Counted from the first letter of the stretch, positions 14,763 to 23,493 are shown. The stretch is 25,938 nt of DNA from an uncultured Acidobacteriota bacterium (GCA_937925645.1 CALAMB010000303.1:1-25938); one strand, 5' to 3'. Numbers and translations are program-made. The notes: generated from the sequence alone by a model not told the origin.

Positions 14763-14791
14763 ATTCTAGCCGATAATCCTCCGGGTCGCAA
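14763..14791 (-). promoter_or_regulatory. candidate promoter of prsW
   Basis: On the minus strand TTGCGA (14791-14786) is 17 bp from TAGAAT (14768-14763). Initiation near 14756 would give a leader of about 11 nt before ATG 14745, and no strong ribosome site is seen there, so translation may be near-leaderless. Confidence 0.4.
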
Positions 14792-14857
14792 CGATATTTG
14801 GCGGTCTTTGACGTTTGGTTTTACCCGATGTCTTCGGGCTCGATGACGCATGACCGT

Positions 14858-14886
14858 TTGTGTTGACGGCCGGTTACGGCTACAAT
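14858..14886 (+). promoter_or_regulatory. candidate promoter of the nitrilase-family gene
   Basis: TTGTGT (14858-14863) is 17 bp from TACAAT (14881-14886), with the gene start at 14938 and GAGGTGG at 14927-14933. With the prsW promoter it makes the 192-bp gap a divergent control region. Confidence 0.4.
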
Positions 14887-14937
14887 GCGAGCTGCGCTGA
14901 TCGCGCCTCGGATAGCCCCGCAATGTGAGGTGGCGGC

Positions 14938-15762
14938 ATGAGAGTGACCCTCATCCAGCATGACGTTTCGTCAGACTGGGACCGCCATATCCAGAATTTG
15001 ACCGCCGCCATCGACGAGGCAGCCCCGTTCCACGACCTGGTGTGCTTGCCCGAATTGTTCCACGCCAACTATTCGGACTTGCCCAACGCGGCCATGACCA
15101 TCGGCTCCGCCCGGGCGAAGGATCTGGCCCGACTGTCCAAGGCGCATGCCCACGCGCTCATGATCGGGTCCGTCGCACTGCGTACCGGCGGGACGATCAC
15201 CAACTGCCTGATCCTCATGCACGACGGAGAGCTGATTCCGTTTTATCAGAAGATTCATCTGTTTCCGCCGATGGGTGAACCCGTGCTGTTCGCTGCCGGA
15301 CGCAAATTGTCCGTGGTGGATCTCTCCGTCAGCGGCACGAAATGGCGGATCGGTTTCACCCTTTGCTACGATCTGCGCTTTCCGGAGTTGTTTCGAATCC
15401 TCGCGGCCCTGGGCTGCCAGTTGGTGGTCGTGCCTGCCCAGTGGCCGTCCACCCGGACCAAAGCCTGGCGGACGCTCCTGGAGGCGCGGGCGTTGGAAAA
15501 CCAGCTGTACATGGCCGGGGTCAACCGTTGCGGTAAGGACCTGAACGAGTCGTACGGAGGGTACTCGCGCGTCGTGAGCCCCACCGGCGAGGTGCTGGCT
15601 TCCGCCACCCTGGCGGCCGGTTGTGTGTCCGCCACTTTGGAACGGCAGGCGGTGGAGGAGTCCCGCGCGTTCAACCATTCCCAACTACACTGCCGGAGCG
15701 AACTCTACCGGTTGCGCTGGCTGGGTGAGATCGAAACGCGCGAGATCAATCTGGGGCGGTGA
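14938..15762 (+). CDS. carbon-nitrogen hydrolase, nitrilase superfamily (omega-amidase-like)
   Basis: The 274-residue enzyme has the Glu-Lys-Cys catalytic set of the superfamily: E39 in LPELF, K105 in FYQKIHLF and C143 in FTLCYDLRFPELFR. The residues CYDLRFPELFR, the short single-domain length and the N-terminal start MRVTLIQHDV favour the YafV/omega-amidase group, which hydrolyses alpha-ketoglutaramate or alpha-ketosuccinamate, but other amide substrates cannot be excluded. No signal peptide is present, so it is cytosolic. ATG 14938 has GAGGTGG 4 nt upstream. Its stop is only 9 bp from the stop of the convergent glutamine synthetase gene; an omega-amidase would return ammonium from glutamine-derived keto-acids to that enzyme, which is inference. 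Confidence 0.88.
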   Translation: MRVTLIQHDVSSDWDRHIQNLTAAIDEAAPFHDLVCLPELFHANYSDLPNAAMTIGSARAKDLARLSKAHAHALMIGSVALRTGGTITNCLILMHDGELIPFYQKIHLFPPMGEPVLFAAGRKLSVVDLSVSGTKWRIGFTLCYDLRFPELFRILAALGCQLVVVPAQWPSTRTKAWRTLLEARALENQLYMAGVNRCGKDLNESYGGYSRVVSPTGEVLASATLAAGCVSATLERQAVEESRAFNHSQLHCRSELYRLRWLGEIETREINLGR

Positions 15763-15771
15763 CCCACCCGC

Positions 15772-17148
15772 CTAAATATCGAAATAGAGCTTGTACTCGA
15801 ACGGATTGGGCATCGTGGCGATTTCCATGATTTCGTCCCGTTTCAATTGAATCCAGCGTTGCAGCAGATCCTTGGGGAACACCTCGCCTCGAAGCAGGAA
15901 CTCATGATCCTGCTCCAGCGCTTCGAGCGCATCATCCAGACTGCGGGGGAGGAAGCGGACTTTCTCTTTCATCGCATCGCTGAAGATGTTGGTGTCGAAC
16001 GGGCCGAATCCTTCCTGGCGCGGATCAATGCGGTTGACGATTCCGTCGATGCCGGCCATCAACATGGCGCTCAGCGCGAAATACGGATTGGCGGTGGCGT
16101 CGGGCGGCCGGTATTCCAGCCGGACCTTTTCAGGATCGGCCACGTACGACGGAATCCGCACCGCGCTGGAACGGTTGGCCATGCCGTAGGTGATGGCCAC
16201 GGGCGCCTCAAAGCCGGGCACCAGCCGCTTGTAGGAGTTGGTGCTGGGATTGGTCAGCGCGCACAGCGCCCGCGCGTGTCGGAGCAGTCCGCCGATGTAA
16301 AACAAGCCCGTTTCGCTCATGTTGGCGTACTGGCCTTTCTCGTAGAAAACGTTACGGCCCTGCTTGGTCAGAAACTGGTGGACGTGCCAACCGCTGCCGG
16401 CCTGGCGAAACATGGGCTTGGGCATGAACGTCACGCGCAGATCGTGTTTGTGCGCGAGGTTGAACAGAACGTATTTGGTCAGAATTGCCTGGTCGGCACT
16501 CTTGAGCAGGCAATCGAACATCATCTCGATTTCCTGCTGCCCCCGTTCCCCAACCTCGTGATGATGGTATTTCACATCGATGCCCAGTTGCAGGAGCATT
16601 TGGGTGGCAAGATCGCGGAAGTCATCATAGATGTCCTGCGGATTGCAGGCGTGATAGGCATTGTGATGGAATTCCTCGCCTGGATAAATGTGGTAGTACG
16701 ACGCGCTGACCCGGGTGTCGTACTCAACTTTCGGAAAGATGTAGAACTCGTATTCCGGTCCCCAATACGATGTGTCGGCCACGCCGCATTCGACGAGCAT
16801 CCGTTCCGCCTTCTCGGCGATCCACCGGGGATCCTGCGGGAAACGGGACCGTTTTTCATCCGTCAGGTGGATCCGGCTGAAAAAACTCAATGTGGGGATC
16901 TCGCGGAAAGGATCCATGAAAGCGGTATCGATGTCCGGTATCTGGACCATGTCGCTGGATTCGACCTTTGAGTAGCCGAAGCTGGATCCGTCGAATCCAA
17001 TGCCTTCCTTCAGCATGTTCGGCGTGAAATGCTTCACCGGCAGCGTCACATGGTGCGGCCGTCCCCGGAGGTCCATGGACTTGAGATCGATCATTTCAAC
17101 GCGTTGTTCCTTGATCAGGACCAGGATGGATTCAAAAGTGCGCCCCAT
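15772..17148 (-). CDS. glnA: glutamine synthetase, type I, lacking the adenylylation tyrosine
   Basis: It makes glutamine from glutamate, ammonium and ATP as a cytosolic dodecamer. The 458-residue protein has the type I core: GFDGSSFGYS (51-60), WGPEYEFY (129-136), HHHEVGERGQQEIEM (195-209), the GSGWHVHQ metal and ATP site (251-258), NPSTNSYKRLVPGFEAPVAI (300-319, flap E314), RSSAVRIP (326-333) and LEYRPPDATANPY (344-356). The C-terminus (DHEFLLRGEVF to FEYKLYFDI) resembles the I-beta subgroup, but the KNLYDLP adenylylation site reads TNIFSDAM, with F389 where the modified tyrosine should be. ATG 17148 is chosen because GAGAGGTGA lies 7 nt upstream; the frame is open for 15 more codons. A single gene with its own promoter. 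Confidence 0.95.
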   Translation of the reverse strand: MGRTFESILVLIKEQRVEMIDLKSMDLRGRPHHVTLPVKHFTPNMLKEGIGFDGSSFGYSKVESSDMVQIPDIDTAFMDPFREIPTLSFFSRIHLTDEKRSRFPQDPRWIAEKAERMLVECGVADTSYWGPEYEFYIFPKVEYDTRVSASYYHIYPGEEFHHNAYHACNPQDIYDDFRDLATQMLLQLGIDVKYHHHEVGERGQQEIEMMFDCLLKSADQAILTKYVLFNLAHKHDLRVTFMPKPMFRQAGSGWHVHQFLTKQGRNVFYEKGQYANMSETGLFYIGGLLRHARALCALTNPSTNSYKRLVPGFEAPVAITYGMANRSSAVRIPSYVADPEKVRLEYRPPDATANPYFALSAMLMAGIDGIVNRIDPRQEGFGPFDTNIFSDAMKEKVRFLPRSLDDALEALEQDHEFLLRGEVFPKDLLQRWIQLKRDEIMEIATMPNPFEYKLYFDI

Positions 17149-17155
17149 AATGCTG

Positions 17156-17164
17156 TCACCTCTC
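17156..17164 (-). promoter_or_regulatory. ribosome binding site fixing the glnA start
   Basis: GAGAGGTGA on the minus strand ends 7 nt before ATG 17148. It rules out the in-frame start at 17193, which has no comparable site. Confidence 0.7.
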
Positions 17165-17250
17165 GACGTATTTTCAGTCGCGATCACCGCCACAGGTTGG
17201 GAGTCCGCTCGTGCTGTGCTGGTCGATGTTTACCATCACAGTGGAAACTG

Positions 17251-17279
17251 ATTGTAATTTTCAAACCACGTTTTATCAA
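17251..17279 (-). promoter_or_regulatory. sigma70-type promoter of glnA
   Basis: On the minus strand TTGATA (17279-17274) is exactly 17 bp from TACAAT (17256-17251). Transcription would begin near 17244, leaving a leader of about 96 nt before ATG 17148. No sigma54 GG-GC element is visible in the region, so classical NtrC control is not supported. Confidence 0.65.
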
Positions 17280-17419
17280 TTCATTTCTGACTGATCGGTT
17301 CTGCACCCCTGACGAAAAGACGTCGATCTTAATGAAACCACATCCGACGGATAATCGAATAATGCATCAAGGCGATACTTGACTTCCTTCGATTGGGTTC
17401 TGTCGTGAGACCATTTGCC

Positions 17420-18844
17420 ATGCGCATCGTTCTGGCTGCGGGAATACTGGCGGCGTTCTTACCCGTGTTCGCCACCCTGACCGGTGCGGCAGATGGCGTC
17501 CCGCTGCCTGCCGGACAAATCGTCGAATCCGTTGCCTGTTCCGAGGATCCCGGCCAGACTTACTCGATCTACCTGCCCTCGACATACACCCCTGACCGAA
17601 ACTGGCCGGTCATCTATGCCTTTGACCCGGGCGCCCGCGGCGTCCTGCCGGTGCAGCGGCTGCAAGCGGCCGCCGAGCGCTTCGGATACATCGTGATCGG
17701 TTCCAACGTGTCGCGGAACTTCGAGCCGAAACTTTCTTTGGCGGCGGCCAACGCCATGTGGGCGGACAGCCACGTCCGTCTGGCCATCGATTCACGGCGG
17801 GTATACACCCTGGGCTTTTCTGGCGGGGCCAGGCTGGCCGCGGGACTGGCGGTCGTTTCACAGGATTTCGCCGGGGTGATCGCCTGTGGTGCGGCCTTCG
17901 ATCCCAAGCATCTCCCCCGTGACGGCCGGCCCGCTCTTTTTGCGGGGATTGTCGGACTGGAAGACATGAATTATCCGGAGCTGCGCGACGCGGAGAACCG
18001 GTTGCGGGACGCCCGCGTACCATACCGGTTGTTCTTCTTCGACGGTGGGCACGATTGGCCCCCGGCCGACATATTTCTCGAAGTACTGGCCTGGCTGCGG
18101 GTCCGTGCCATTCGCGCCGGCGCCGAGGTCACGGACCCGGTGTTCCTTCAGGCGGAGTGTCAGCGACTGTCGGAATCGGCCGAAAGGGCCTGGGCGACCG
18201 GCCGTCCGCTTGAGGCCGGCCGGATCTATGCGGCCCTCATCGAGGATTTCAGCGGAGTGCTCGACACGGACTATGCCCGCGCGCGGCTGGAGCAACTGCG
18301 CGGCGAATCCGCCTACCGCCAGGCTGAAAAGAAAGAGCGCCGCCTGCGCCTCGATGAGAATGGCTGGTTGGTCAAGTTGGACGGGCGGTTCGTCCGGATC
18401 CGGAACACGCCCATGAGTATCCGCTCGATCGACAACGCGGTGAACGACTGGTGCAAGCAGATCGCCGGTTTCCGCCATCGGCGGGACACCAGCCGAGATG
18501 CGGACGAGCGGAGCCTGTATCACCGGTTGCATGAATTCGTCTGGCGCCGGGCGTACGAAGAAGCTGTCCTGTTTGCCCGTCAACAGGAGTATGTGCGGGC
18601 GGCACTCCTGCTCGAAATCGCCCGATGCGGCCGGCCGGACGATCCCAATCTGCTGTTTTCACTGGGCAAAACCTATGCCCGGCTGCAGGAAGAGGAGCGG
18701 GCGGTCCGGTGGCTGTCCGAAGCCGTGAACCATGGCTTCCAGAACCCGGCCGCCTGGGACGATCCGGCTTTAGCCGGTCTGGACCACTCCCCGGCGTTCC
18801 AGGCCTTGCGCCAGCGGATTACCAGCGGATCTGTCAAGCCCTGA
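17420..18844 (+). CDS. exported alpha/beta hydrolase with C-terminal TPR-like region
   Basis: The 474-residue protein starts with a signal peptide (MRIVLAAGILAAFLPVFATLTGAADG). Residues about 35-230 form an esterase-type alpha/beta hydrolase: beta strand WPVIYAFDPGARG (62-74), nucleophile elbow GFSGG with S134, and a late histidine H211 in FDGGHDWPP; D182 is a candidate acid. Residues about 240-470 are helical, with TPR-like stretches (LLFSLGKTYARLQEEERAVRWLSEAVNHG). The layout resembles secreted esterase or depolymerase-like proteins; the substrate is unknown. ATG 17420 is chosen because it opens the signal peptide; GTG 17405 and TTG 17393 are in-frame alternatives and none has a strong Shine-Dalgarno. 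It ends 3 bp from the convergent TolC-family stop. Confidence 0.8.
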   Translation: MRIVLAAGILAAFLPVFATLTGAADGVPLPAGQIVESVACSEDPGQTYSIYLPSTYTPDRNWPVIYAFDPGARGVLPVQRLQAAAERFGYIVIGSNVSRNFEPKLSLAAANAMWADSHVRLAIDSRRVYTLGFSGGARLAAGLAVVSQDFAGVIACGAAFDPKHLPRDGRPALFAGIVGLEDMNYPELRDAENRLRDARVPYRLFFFDGGHDWPPADIFLEVLAWLRVRAIRAGAEVTDPVFLQAECQRLSESAERAWATGRPLEAGRIYAALIEDFSGVLDTDYARARLEQLRGESAYRQAEKKERRLRLDENGWLVKLDGRFVRIRNTPMSIRSIDNAVNDWCKQIAGFRHRRDTSRDADERSLYHRLHEFVWRRAYEEAVLFARQQEYVRAALLLEIARCGRPDDPNLLFSLGKTYARLQEEERAVRWLSEAVNHGFQNPAAWDDPALAGLDHSPAFQALRQRITSGSVKP

Positions 18845-18847
18845 CGA

Positions 18848-20194
18848 TCAAGGTGTGGCGACGGCAGGGATGACCGTCGTCGCGGTGGCGCGGCGGAACT
18901 CCGAGTGGGAAGCGTGGTATTCCCAACGGGTTCTCGCCTGCGTGGCCTCCGCCCGCGCCAGAGCGGTCCGGGCGTCGATCAGGTCGGTGATGGTGCTGGC
19001 GCCCACGGCGTACCGCTCCCGGGCCAGGCGCAAACTTTCTCCGGCCTGACGGACTTGCACGTCCGCGGTGAGCGCGGCGGCATGGGTTTTTTGCAGCGTG
19101 GAATAGGCGGTCCAAACCTCCCGGCGGACGGCCAGCTCCAGACCGGCGGCTTGAGCCTCCACGCGGTTGGCTTCGGCTTTGGCCTTTCCCAGGCGGTGTT
19201 CGTTGGCAAATCCCGTGAAGAGCGGAAGCCGGATGCTGAGCCCCAACGACCACTCCTGATCGGACGGTGCGAACGCGTCATCATGCCAGCCGAACTGTCC
19301 TTCCCCGCTGACCCGGGGACCGAACGTGCCCTTAGCCTGAGACACCATGGCGCGTGCAGCCTCTACCTGAGATCCGGCCGCGCGGATCTCCGGGCGGAGG
19401 GAAACGGCTTGGGCCATCGCCTCCGCCAACCGGATCTCCCCCGGATCGCTGATGGGTTCTGCGGCCGGCGCCGGCCGGATCCATTGTTCCACCGGCCGTC
19501 CCATCAGGGTGTTCAGGTTCCCCTGGACGATCCGGCGGCGGTCCTCGGCTTCGATGACCGACAAATCGGCAGAGGACACCTCGACTTCCGCCCGAAGCAC
19601 GTCAAGGAGGGGGACACTCCCCGCCGCCTTGCGCTCGCGGGCCAACCTCAGGTGCTCGACGGCGCGTTCCCGGTTCTTGCGGGCGGCATCGAGTTCCGCT
19701 TCGACACCCAGCAGCTGGAAATATGACTGCTCGACATCGGCCACCAGATTGCGGAGCGTCTCTTCATCATCGGCCGCCGCAGAGGACTCGATCGCCCGGG
19801 CGGCTTTCAGGCCCGCCCGGCGTACGCCGCTGTCGAACAGCACGTAGTGGGCGTAGAAACTCAGGAACCAGTCGTCGGTGGGACCGATCAGGTCCACGGG
19901 AATGTACGATTGCAGATCAGCGGGCAGGAACGCATGGCGCTGCCAGCGGCTGAAGCCGGTCCCGAAATCCGCCGTGGGGTAATAGGGCGCCCTGGCCTCC
20001 CCGACCCCGTGCCGGGCGGCTTCCACCGCCGACCGGCTGGCCACCCGGCTCGGATTCTGATTGATCGCGAGCCGGATGCAGTCGGTCAGGCTGAGCGGAT
20101 CGGCCTCCGGCGGCGGATATCCCAGAACCGGCCGAAACACGCCGAGCACCATCATCAGGGTACTCGCGGCGAGCAGTGTGCGCGTACGGTGCAT
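18848..20194 (-). CDS. TolC-family outer membrane efflux channel
   Basis: This is the outer-membrane duct of the exporter encoded upstream. The 448-residue precursor has a signal peptide (MHRTRTLLAASTLMMVLGVFRPVLG) and two structural repeats of the outer-membrane efflux family, each with a beta pair and long helices rich in Ala, Arg and Glu. Typical sites are LSLTDCIRLAINQNP at the N-terminus, FDSGVRRAGLKAARA in the first repeat, GNLNTLMGRP at the first repeat end, and LPLFTGFANEHRLGKAKAEA in the second. ATG 20194 is set by GAGGAGG 5 nt upstream; the frame runs open 33 codons further. It lies 64 bp after the last permease and is the last gene of the operon. Confidence 0.92.
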   Translation of the reverse strand: MHRTRTLLAASTLMMVLGVFRPVLGYPPPEADPLSLTDCIRLAINQNPSRVASRSAVEAARHGVGEARAPYYPTADFGTGFSRWQRHAFLPADLQSYIPVDLIGPTDDWFLSFYAHYVLFDSGVRRAGLKAARAIESSAAADDEETLRNLVADVEQSYFQLLGVEAELDAARKNRERAVEHLRLARERKAAGSVPLLDVLRAEVEVSSADLSVIEAEDRRRIVQGNLNTLMGRPVEQWIRPAPAAEPISDPGEIRLAEAMAQAVSLRPEIRAAGSQVEAARAMVSQAKGTFGPRVSGEGQFGWHDDAFAPSDQEWSLGLSIRLPLFTGFANEHRLGKAKAEANRVEAQAAGLELAVRREVWTAYSTLQKTHAAALTADVQVRQAGESLRLARERYAVGASTITDLIDARTALARAEATQARTRWEYHASHSEFRRATATTVIPAVATP

Positions 20195-20199
20195 TGCAT

Positions 20200-20206
20200 C
20201 CTCCTC
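20200..20206 (-). promoter_or_regulatory. ribosome binding site fixing the TolC-family start
   Basis: GAGGAGG on the minus strand lies 5 nt before ATG 20194 and directly before the signal peptide, excluding the longer frame that begins at 20293 inside the permease gene. Confidence 0.7.
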
Positions 20207-20258
20207 GTCAATCGGCCGCCGTTCCGCGGACGGCCGCGCCTTCCCGTCCGTTGACAGG

Positions 20259-21389
20259 TCAGGCCATGGTTTTTTTGAACCGGCGGGTGGCAAAACCGAT
20301 CGTGATCAAGCCGATGACACCCAGTGCCGCCATCTGCGGCCACAAAACGCTCAGCCCGACTCCTTTCAGGAAAAGCTCACGGATGATGACCAGGAAATAG
20401 CGCAGCGGATTGGCGTACGTGATCCACTGGATGACCTCGGGCATGTTGGCGATGGGAAACATGAATCCGGACAACATGATGGCCGGCATGAAAAAGAAAA
20501 ACGTCGTCATCATGGCCTGTTGCTGGGTCCGGCTGATTGTGGAGATCAATAATCCGATGCCGATCGCACTCAGCAGGTAGATGCAGGTGGCCAGGAACAG
20601 CAGGAGCAGGCTGCCGCGAACGGGCACGTCGAACCAGAGCACGCCGACAGTTGTCGCGAGAATAACGTCGGCAAAGGCGATGATGGCAAAAGGAACCGAC
20701 TTGCCCAGGATAAACTCCCACGGGGTGATGGGCGACACCAGGAGCTGCTCCATGGTGCCGATCTCCTTTTCCCGCACCACCGCCATGCTGGTCAACATCA
20801 GGGTGACCAGTGTCACGATGATGGCGATGAATCCCGGCACATAGTACAGGCGGCTTTCCAGGTTCGGGTTGAACCAGGCGCGCGGCTGCAGTTCAATGTG
20901 GCCGGCCGGAACGACCGGTCCGGCCTGGCGGCGGACGGCCTCGAGCTGGACCTGGCGGGAGTGCGCGGCGATGACCCGCCCGGCGTACTGCAGAATCACG
21001 CTCGCCGTGTTGGAGTCGGTCCCGTCCAGGATCGCCTGGACGATCACGGATCGGCCGGCACTCAGGTCGCGGCCGAACCCGTCGCCGATGCGCAGGACGA
21101 TCTGGGTGCGCGAGCCGTCCAGCAATTCCCGGATCTCCGGTTCGCGCATGAGCCGGTGTTCGATGACGAAGTAACCGGAGCCCGAGAAGCGCTCCACCAG
21201 TTGCCGGCTGGCGACCGTCCGGTCCTGATCGAACACGGCCATGGAGATGTTCCGGATGTCCGTTGTGATGGCATAGCTCAGAATCAGCAGCTGGAAGATC
21301 GGCGCCAGGAAGATCACGCCCCGCATGCGCGGGTCGCGCAACACCTGGATGAACTCCTTGATGAGCATGTGGCGGATGCGTTCCAGCAT
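20259..21389 (-). CDS. ABC-2 type permease (YbhR-like)
   Basis: The 376-residue inner-membrane permease has one N-terminal helix (RGVIFLAPIFQLLILSYAI, about 24-42), a large periplasmic domain (about 45-190, ending PRAWFNPNLESRLYYVPG) and five C-terminal helices. The cytosolic KEIGTMEQLLVSPITPWEFILGK motif between helices two and three is the coupling-helix signature of this family. Recognised by this plan and by similarity to its neighbour at 21392-22525, with which it probably forms a heterodimer driven by the two ATPases. It starts 2 bp after that neighbour stops, so expression is coupled. The substrate is unknown; relatives such as E. coli YbhFSR export cations and drugs. Confidence 0.9.
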   Translation of the reverse strand: MLERIRHMLIKEFIQVLRDPRMRGVIFLAPIFQLLILSYAITTDIRNISMAVFDQDRTVASRQLVERFSGSGYFVIEHRLMREPEIRELLDGSRTQIVLRIGDGFGRDLSAGRSVIVQAILDGTDSNTASVILQYAGRVIAAHSRQVQLEAVRRQAGPVVPAGHIELQPRAWFNPNLESRLYYVPGFIAIIVTLVTLMLTSMAVVREKEIGTMEQLLVSPITPWEFILGKSVPFAIIAFADVILATTVGVLWFDVPVRGSLLLLFLATCIYLLSAIGIGLLISTISRTQQQAMMTTFFFFMPAIMLSGFMFPIANMPEVIQWITYANPLRYFLVIIRELFLKGVGLSVLWPQMAALGVIGLITIGFATRRFKKTMA

Positions 21390-21391
21390 GA

Positions 21392-22525
21392 CTAGTCCAG
21401 TTTCTTGCGCAGACGGATTGTGCTCAGCACCAGCATCGTCACGGCAAATATGGCCAACAGGCTTAATTCAAAAACCAGGTATTCGAGTGGCAATCCTTTC
21501 AGAAAGATGCCCTTCAACAAGCTGACGAAGTACCGCGCCGGGATCACATAGGTGATCCATTGAAGGGGGTCCGGCATGTTGCGGATGGCGAACACGAATC
21601 CCGACAGCATGAGCGCCGGCAGATAAGTCAGGATCATGGCCAACTGGCTCGATAGAAGCTGCGACCGGGTCGTCACGCTGATCAGCACGCCCACCCCGAG
21701 CGCACCGGCCAGGAACAGCGCGGCTGAGCCGAAGATGAGATCGACCCGCCCCCGAATGGGCACCTGGAACAGGTACTTGCCCAACAGGACCGCCAGCAGC
21801 ACATCGAACATGCCGATAACAAAGTACGGCAGCAACTTGCCGAGAACGATCTCAGCCCGCTTGACCGGTGTGGAAATGAGCTGCTCCATCGTGCCGGTCT
21901 CCCACTCGCGGGCCACGGTCAGCGAGGTCAACAGCGCGGCGAGGATGGACAGGATCACCGCAATCAAGCCCGGGATGATGAAATTGCGGGATTCCATGTC
22001 CTCGTTGAACCAGACCCGGGGACGCATCTCCAGCCGGGGCAAACGCAGCGGCACCCCTTTCCGACGCATCGCCTCCAATTCAATCCGGCCGGAATGTGCT
22101 TGGACAACGGCTTCAGCATACCCGAGCACGATGGTGGCGGTGTTGGCGTCGCTGCCGTCGAGCAGGATTTGAACCGGCGCCGTTCGTCCGGCTTCGAGCT
22201 GCTCACTGAAGTCTGCGGGAATGATCAGCGCGAACTGCACCCGGCGCTCGTTGATTGCGATCACGGCCTCTTCGTAGCGCTGAATGCTGCCGGTCAGCAT
22301 GAAGTAACGGGAGCCGGTGAACGCGCTCAGCAGGTTTCGGCTGGCGGGCGACGGATGCTGATCCCAGACGAGGAAAGGCACCCGATCCACGTCCAGAGTC
22401 AGAGCGTATCCGAACAACAGCAGCATGAACATGGGCAATGCGACCGCCATCCCCAGACTGCGGAAATCCCGGAAGATGTGGATGAATTCCTTGTGAGCCA
22501 TCGCCCAGAGCCGGCGGGGATTCAT
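21392..22525 (-). CDS. ABC-2 type permease (YbhS-like)
   Basis: The 377-residue protein has the same plan as its neighbour: N-terminal cytosolic helix MNPRRLWAMAHKEFIHIFRD, first membrane helix (SLGMAVALPMFMLLLFGYAL), periplasmic domain (about 45-190, ending PRVWFNEDMESRNFIIPG) and five membrane helices, with WETGTMEQLISTPVKRAEIVLGK as the coupling segment. The ATG overlaps the stop of the ATPase gene by 4 bp (ATGA), showing translational coupling. Sequence similarity between the two permeases indicates an old duplication within the operon. Confidence 0.9.
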   Translation of the reverse strand: MNPRRLWAMAHKEFIHIFRDFRSLGMAVALPMFMLLLFGYALTLDVDRVPFLVWDQHPSPASRNLLSAFTGSRYFMLTGSIQRYEEAVIAINERRVQFALIIPADFSEQLEAGRTAPVQILLDGSDANTATIVLGYAEAVVQAHSGRIELEAMRRKGVPLRLPRLEMRPRVWFNEDMESRNFIIPGLIAVILSILAALLTSLTVAREWETGTMEQLISTPVKRAEIVLGKLLPYFVIGMFDVLLAVLLGKYLFQVPIRGRVDLIFGSAALFLAGALGVGVLISVTTRSQLLSSQLAMILTYLPALMLSGFVFAIRNMPDPLQWITYVIPARYFVSLLKGIFLKGLPLEYLVFELSLLAIFAVTMLVLSTIRLRKKLD

Positions 22526-23493
22526 GGCCGCCCCTCCGCCCCGTTCTCATGCCGGTCCCGGGCCTCGATGAGGGACACGAAAACGTCCTCCAGCGACGGC
22601 GTGACCGGTTCCAGCCGCTCCAATTGGAAGCCTTCGACGCTTAAAGCCCGGGCGATGGCCGGTGCAGAAATATCCCGGTCATGCACCACCGCGTGCAGCG
22701 CCCGACCGAAAAGGGCCGCCTCCTTGACCCCGGGTTGCTGCTCCACCAGCGCCATGGCTTCCTGGGGCCGGTCACACCAGATCTCCAGCACCTCCTCCGG
22801 CATGTGTTCCGTCTTCAAGGCCATGGGCGTGCCGGCGGCGATCAGTTCCCCCCGGTAAATCAGTCCTACCCGGTCGCAATACTCCGCTTCGTCCATGTAA
22901 TGGGTGGTGACGAAAACCGTCACGCCTTCTCCGGCCATGCTGTAGATAAGTTCCCAGAAACGACGGCGGCTGTTCGGATCCACACCGGAGGTGGGCTCGT
23001 CGAGGAACAGGATGGGCGGTTCGTGCAGGATCGCGCACCCCAAGGCCAGGCGCTGTTTCCAGCCGCCCGACAGGATGGCGGTCTTGGCCCGGCGGTGGTC
23101 TCCCAGCCCGGCCATCCGGATCACCCATTCCTTGCGCGCGGCCTTCTTAGCGGAAGCCAGCCGGTAGATTCCGCTGTAGAAGTCGATGTTTTCCTCCACC
23201 GTCAGATCTTCATACAGCGAGAATTTCTGGCTCATGTAGCCGATGTTCGACTTGATGCGCTCGGATTCCGTCCAGATGTCGAATCCGGCGACTGATCCGC
23301 TGCCCGCGGTTGGTCGGAGCAGTCCGCAGAGCATCCGAATGGTCGTGGACTTTCCGGCGCCGTTGGGCCCCAGAAAACCGAAAATTTCGCCCCGGCGCAC
23401 GGAAAAGCTGATCCGGTCCACCGCGGTGAAAGCACCGAACCGTTTGACCAGATCGGTGACCACAACGGCCGCATCATTGGATCCGGTCGCCAT
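22522..23493 (-). CDS. ABC transporter ATP-binding protein (equivalent of the YbhF C-terminal half)
   Basis: The 323-residue cytosolic ATPase has Walker A GPNGAGKST (preceded by FGFL), Q-loop YMSQKFSLY, signature LSGGWKQRLAL, Walker B ILFLDEPTSGVDP and H-loop FVTTHYMDEAEYCD. Trp in the signature (LSGGW) replaces the usual Gln or Met. A C-terminal extension of about 90 residues ends in LEDVFVSLIEARD, typical of ABC-2 drug exporters. The start is ATG 23493, which has AGGAG 4 nt upstream within the end of the preceding gene; a TTG at 23514 begins the longer frame but its first codons are the Shine-Dalgarno region itself. Overlaps the preceding ATPase by 20 bp. Confidence 0.92.
   Translation of the reverse strand: MATGSNDAAVVVTDLVKRFGAFTAVDRISFSVRRGEIFGFLGPNGAGKSTTIRMLCGLLRPTAGSGSVAGFDIWTESERIKSNIGYMSQKFSLYEDLTVEENIDFYSGIYRLASAKKAARKEWVIRMAGLGDHRRAKTAILSGGWKQRLALGCAILHEPPILFLDEPTSGVDPNSRRRFWELIYSMAGEGVTVFVTTHYMDEAEYCDRVGLIYRGELIAAGTPMALKTEHMPEEVLEIWCDRPQEAMALVEQQPGVKEAALFGRALHAVVHDRDISAPAIARALSVEGFQLERLEPVTPSLEDVFVSLIEARDRHENGAEGRP

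Noticed and set aside
14863..14886. TTGACG followed by TACAAT as a nitrilase promoter
   Set aside because: The spacer is only 12 bp, too short; TTGTGT at 14858 with 17 bp is preferred although weaker in sequence.
15847..16971. Plus-strand frame of 374 codons opposite glnA
   Set aside because: It is the shadow of a confidently identified glutamine synthetase gene and has no domain pattern.
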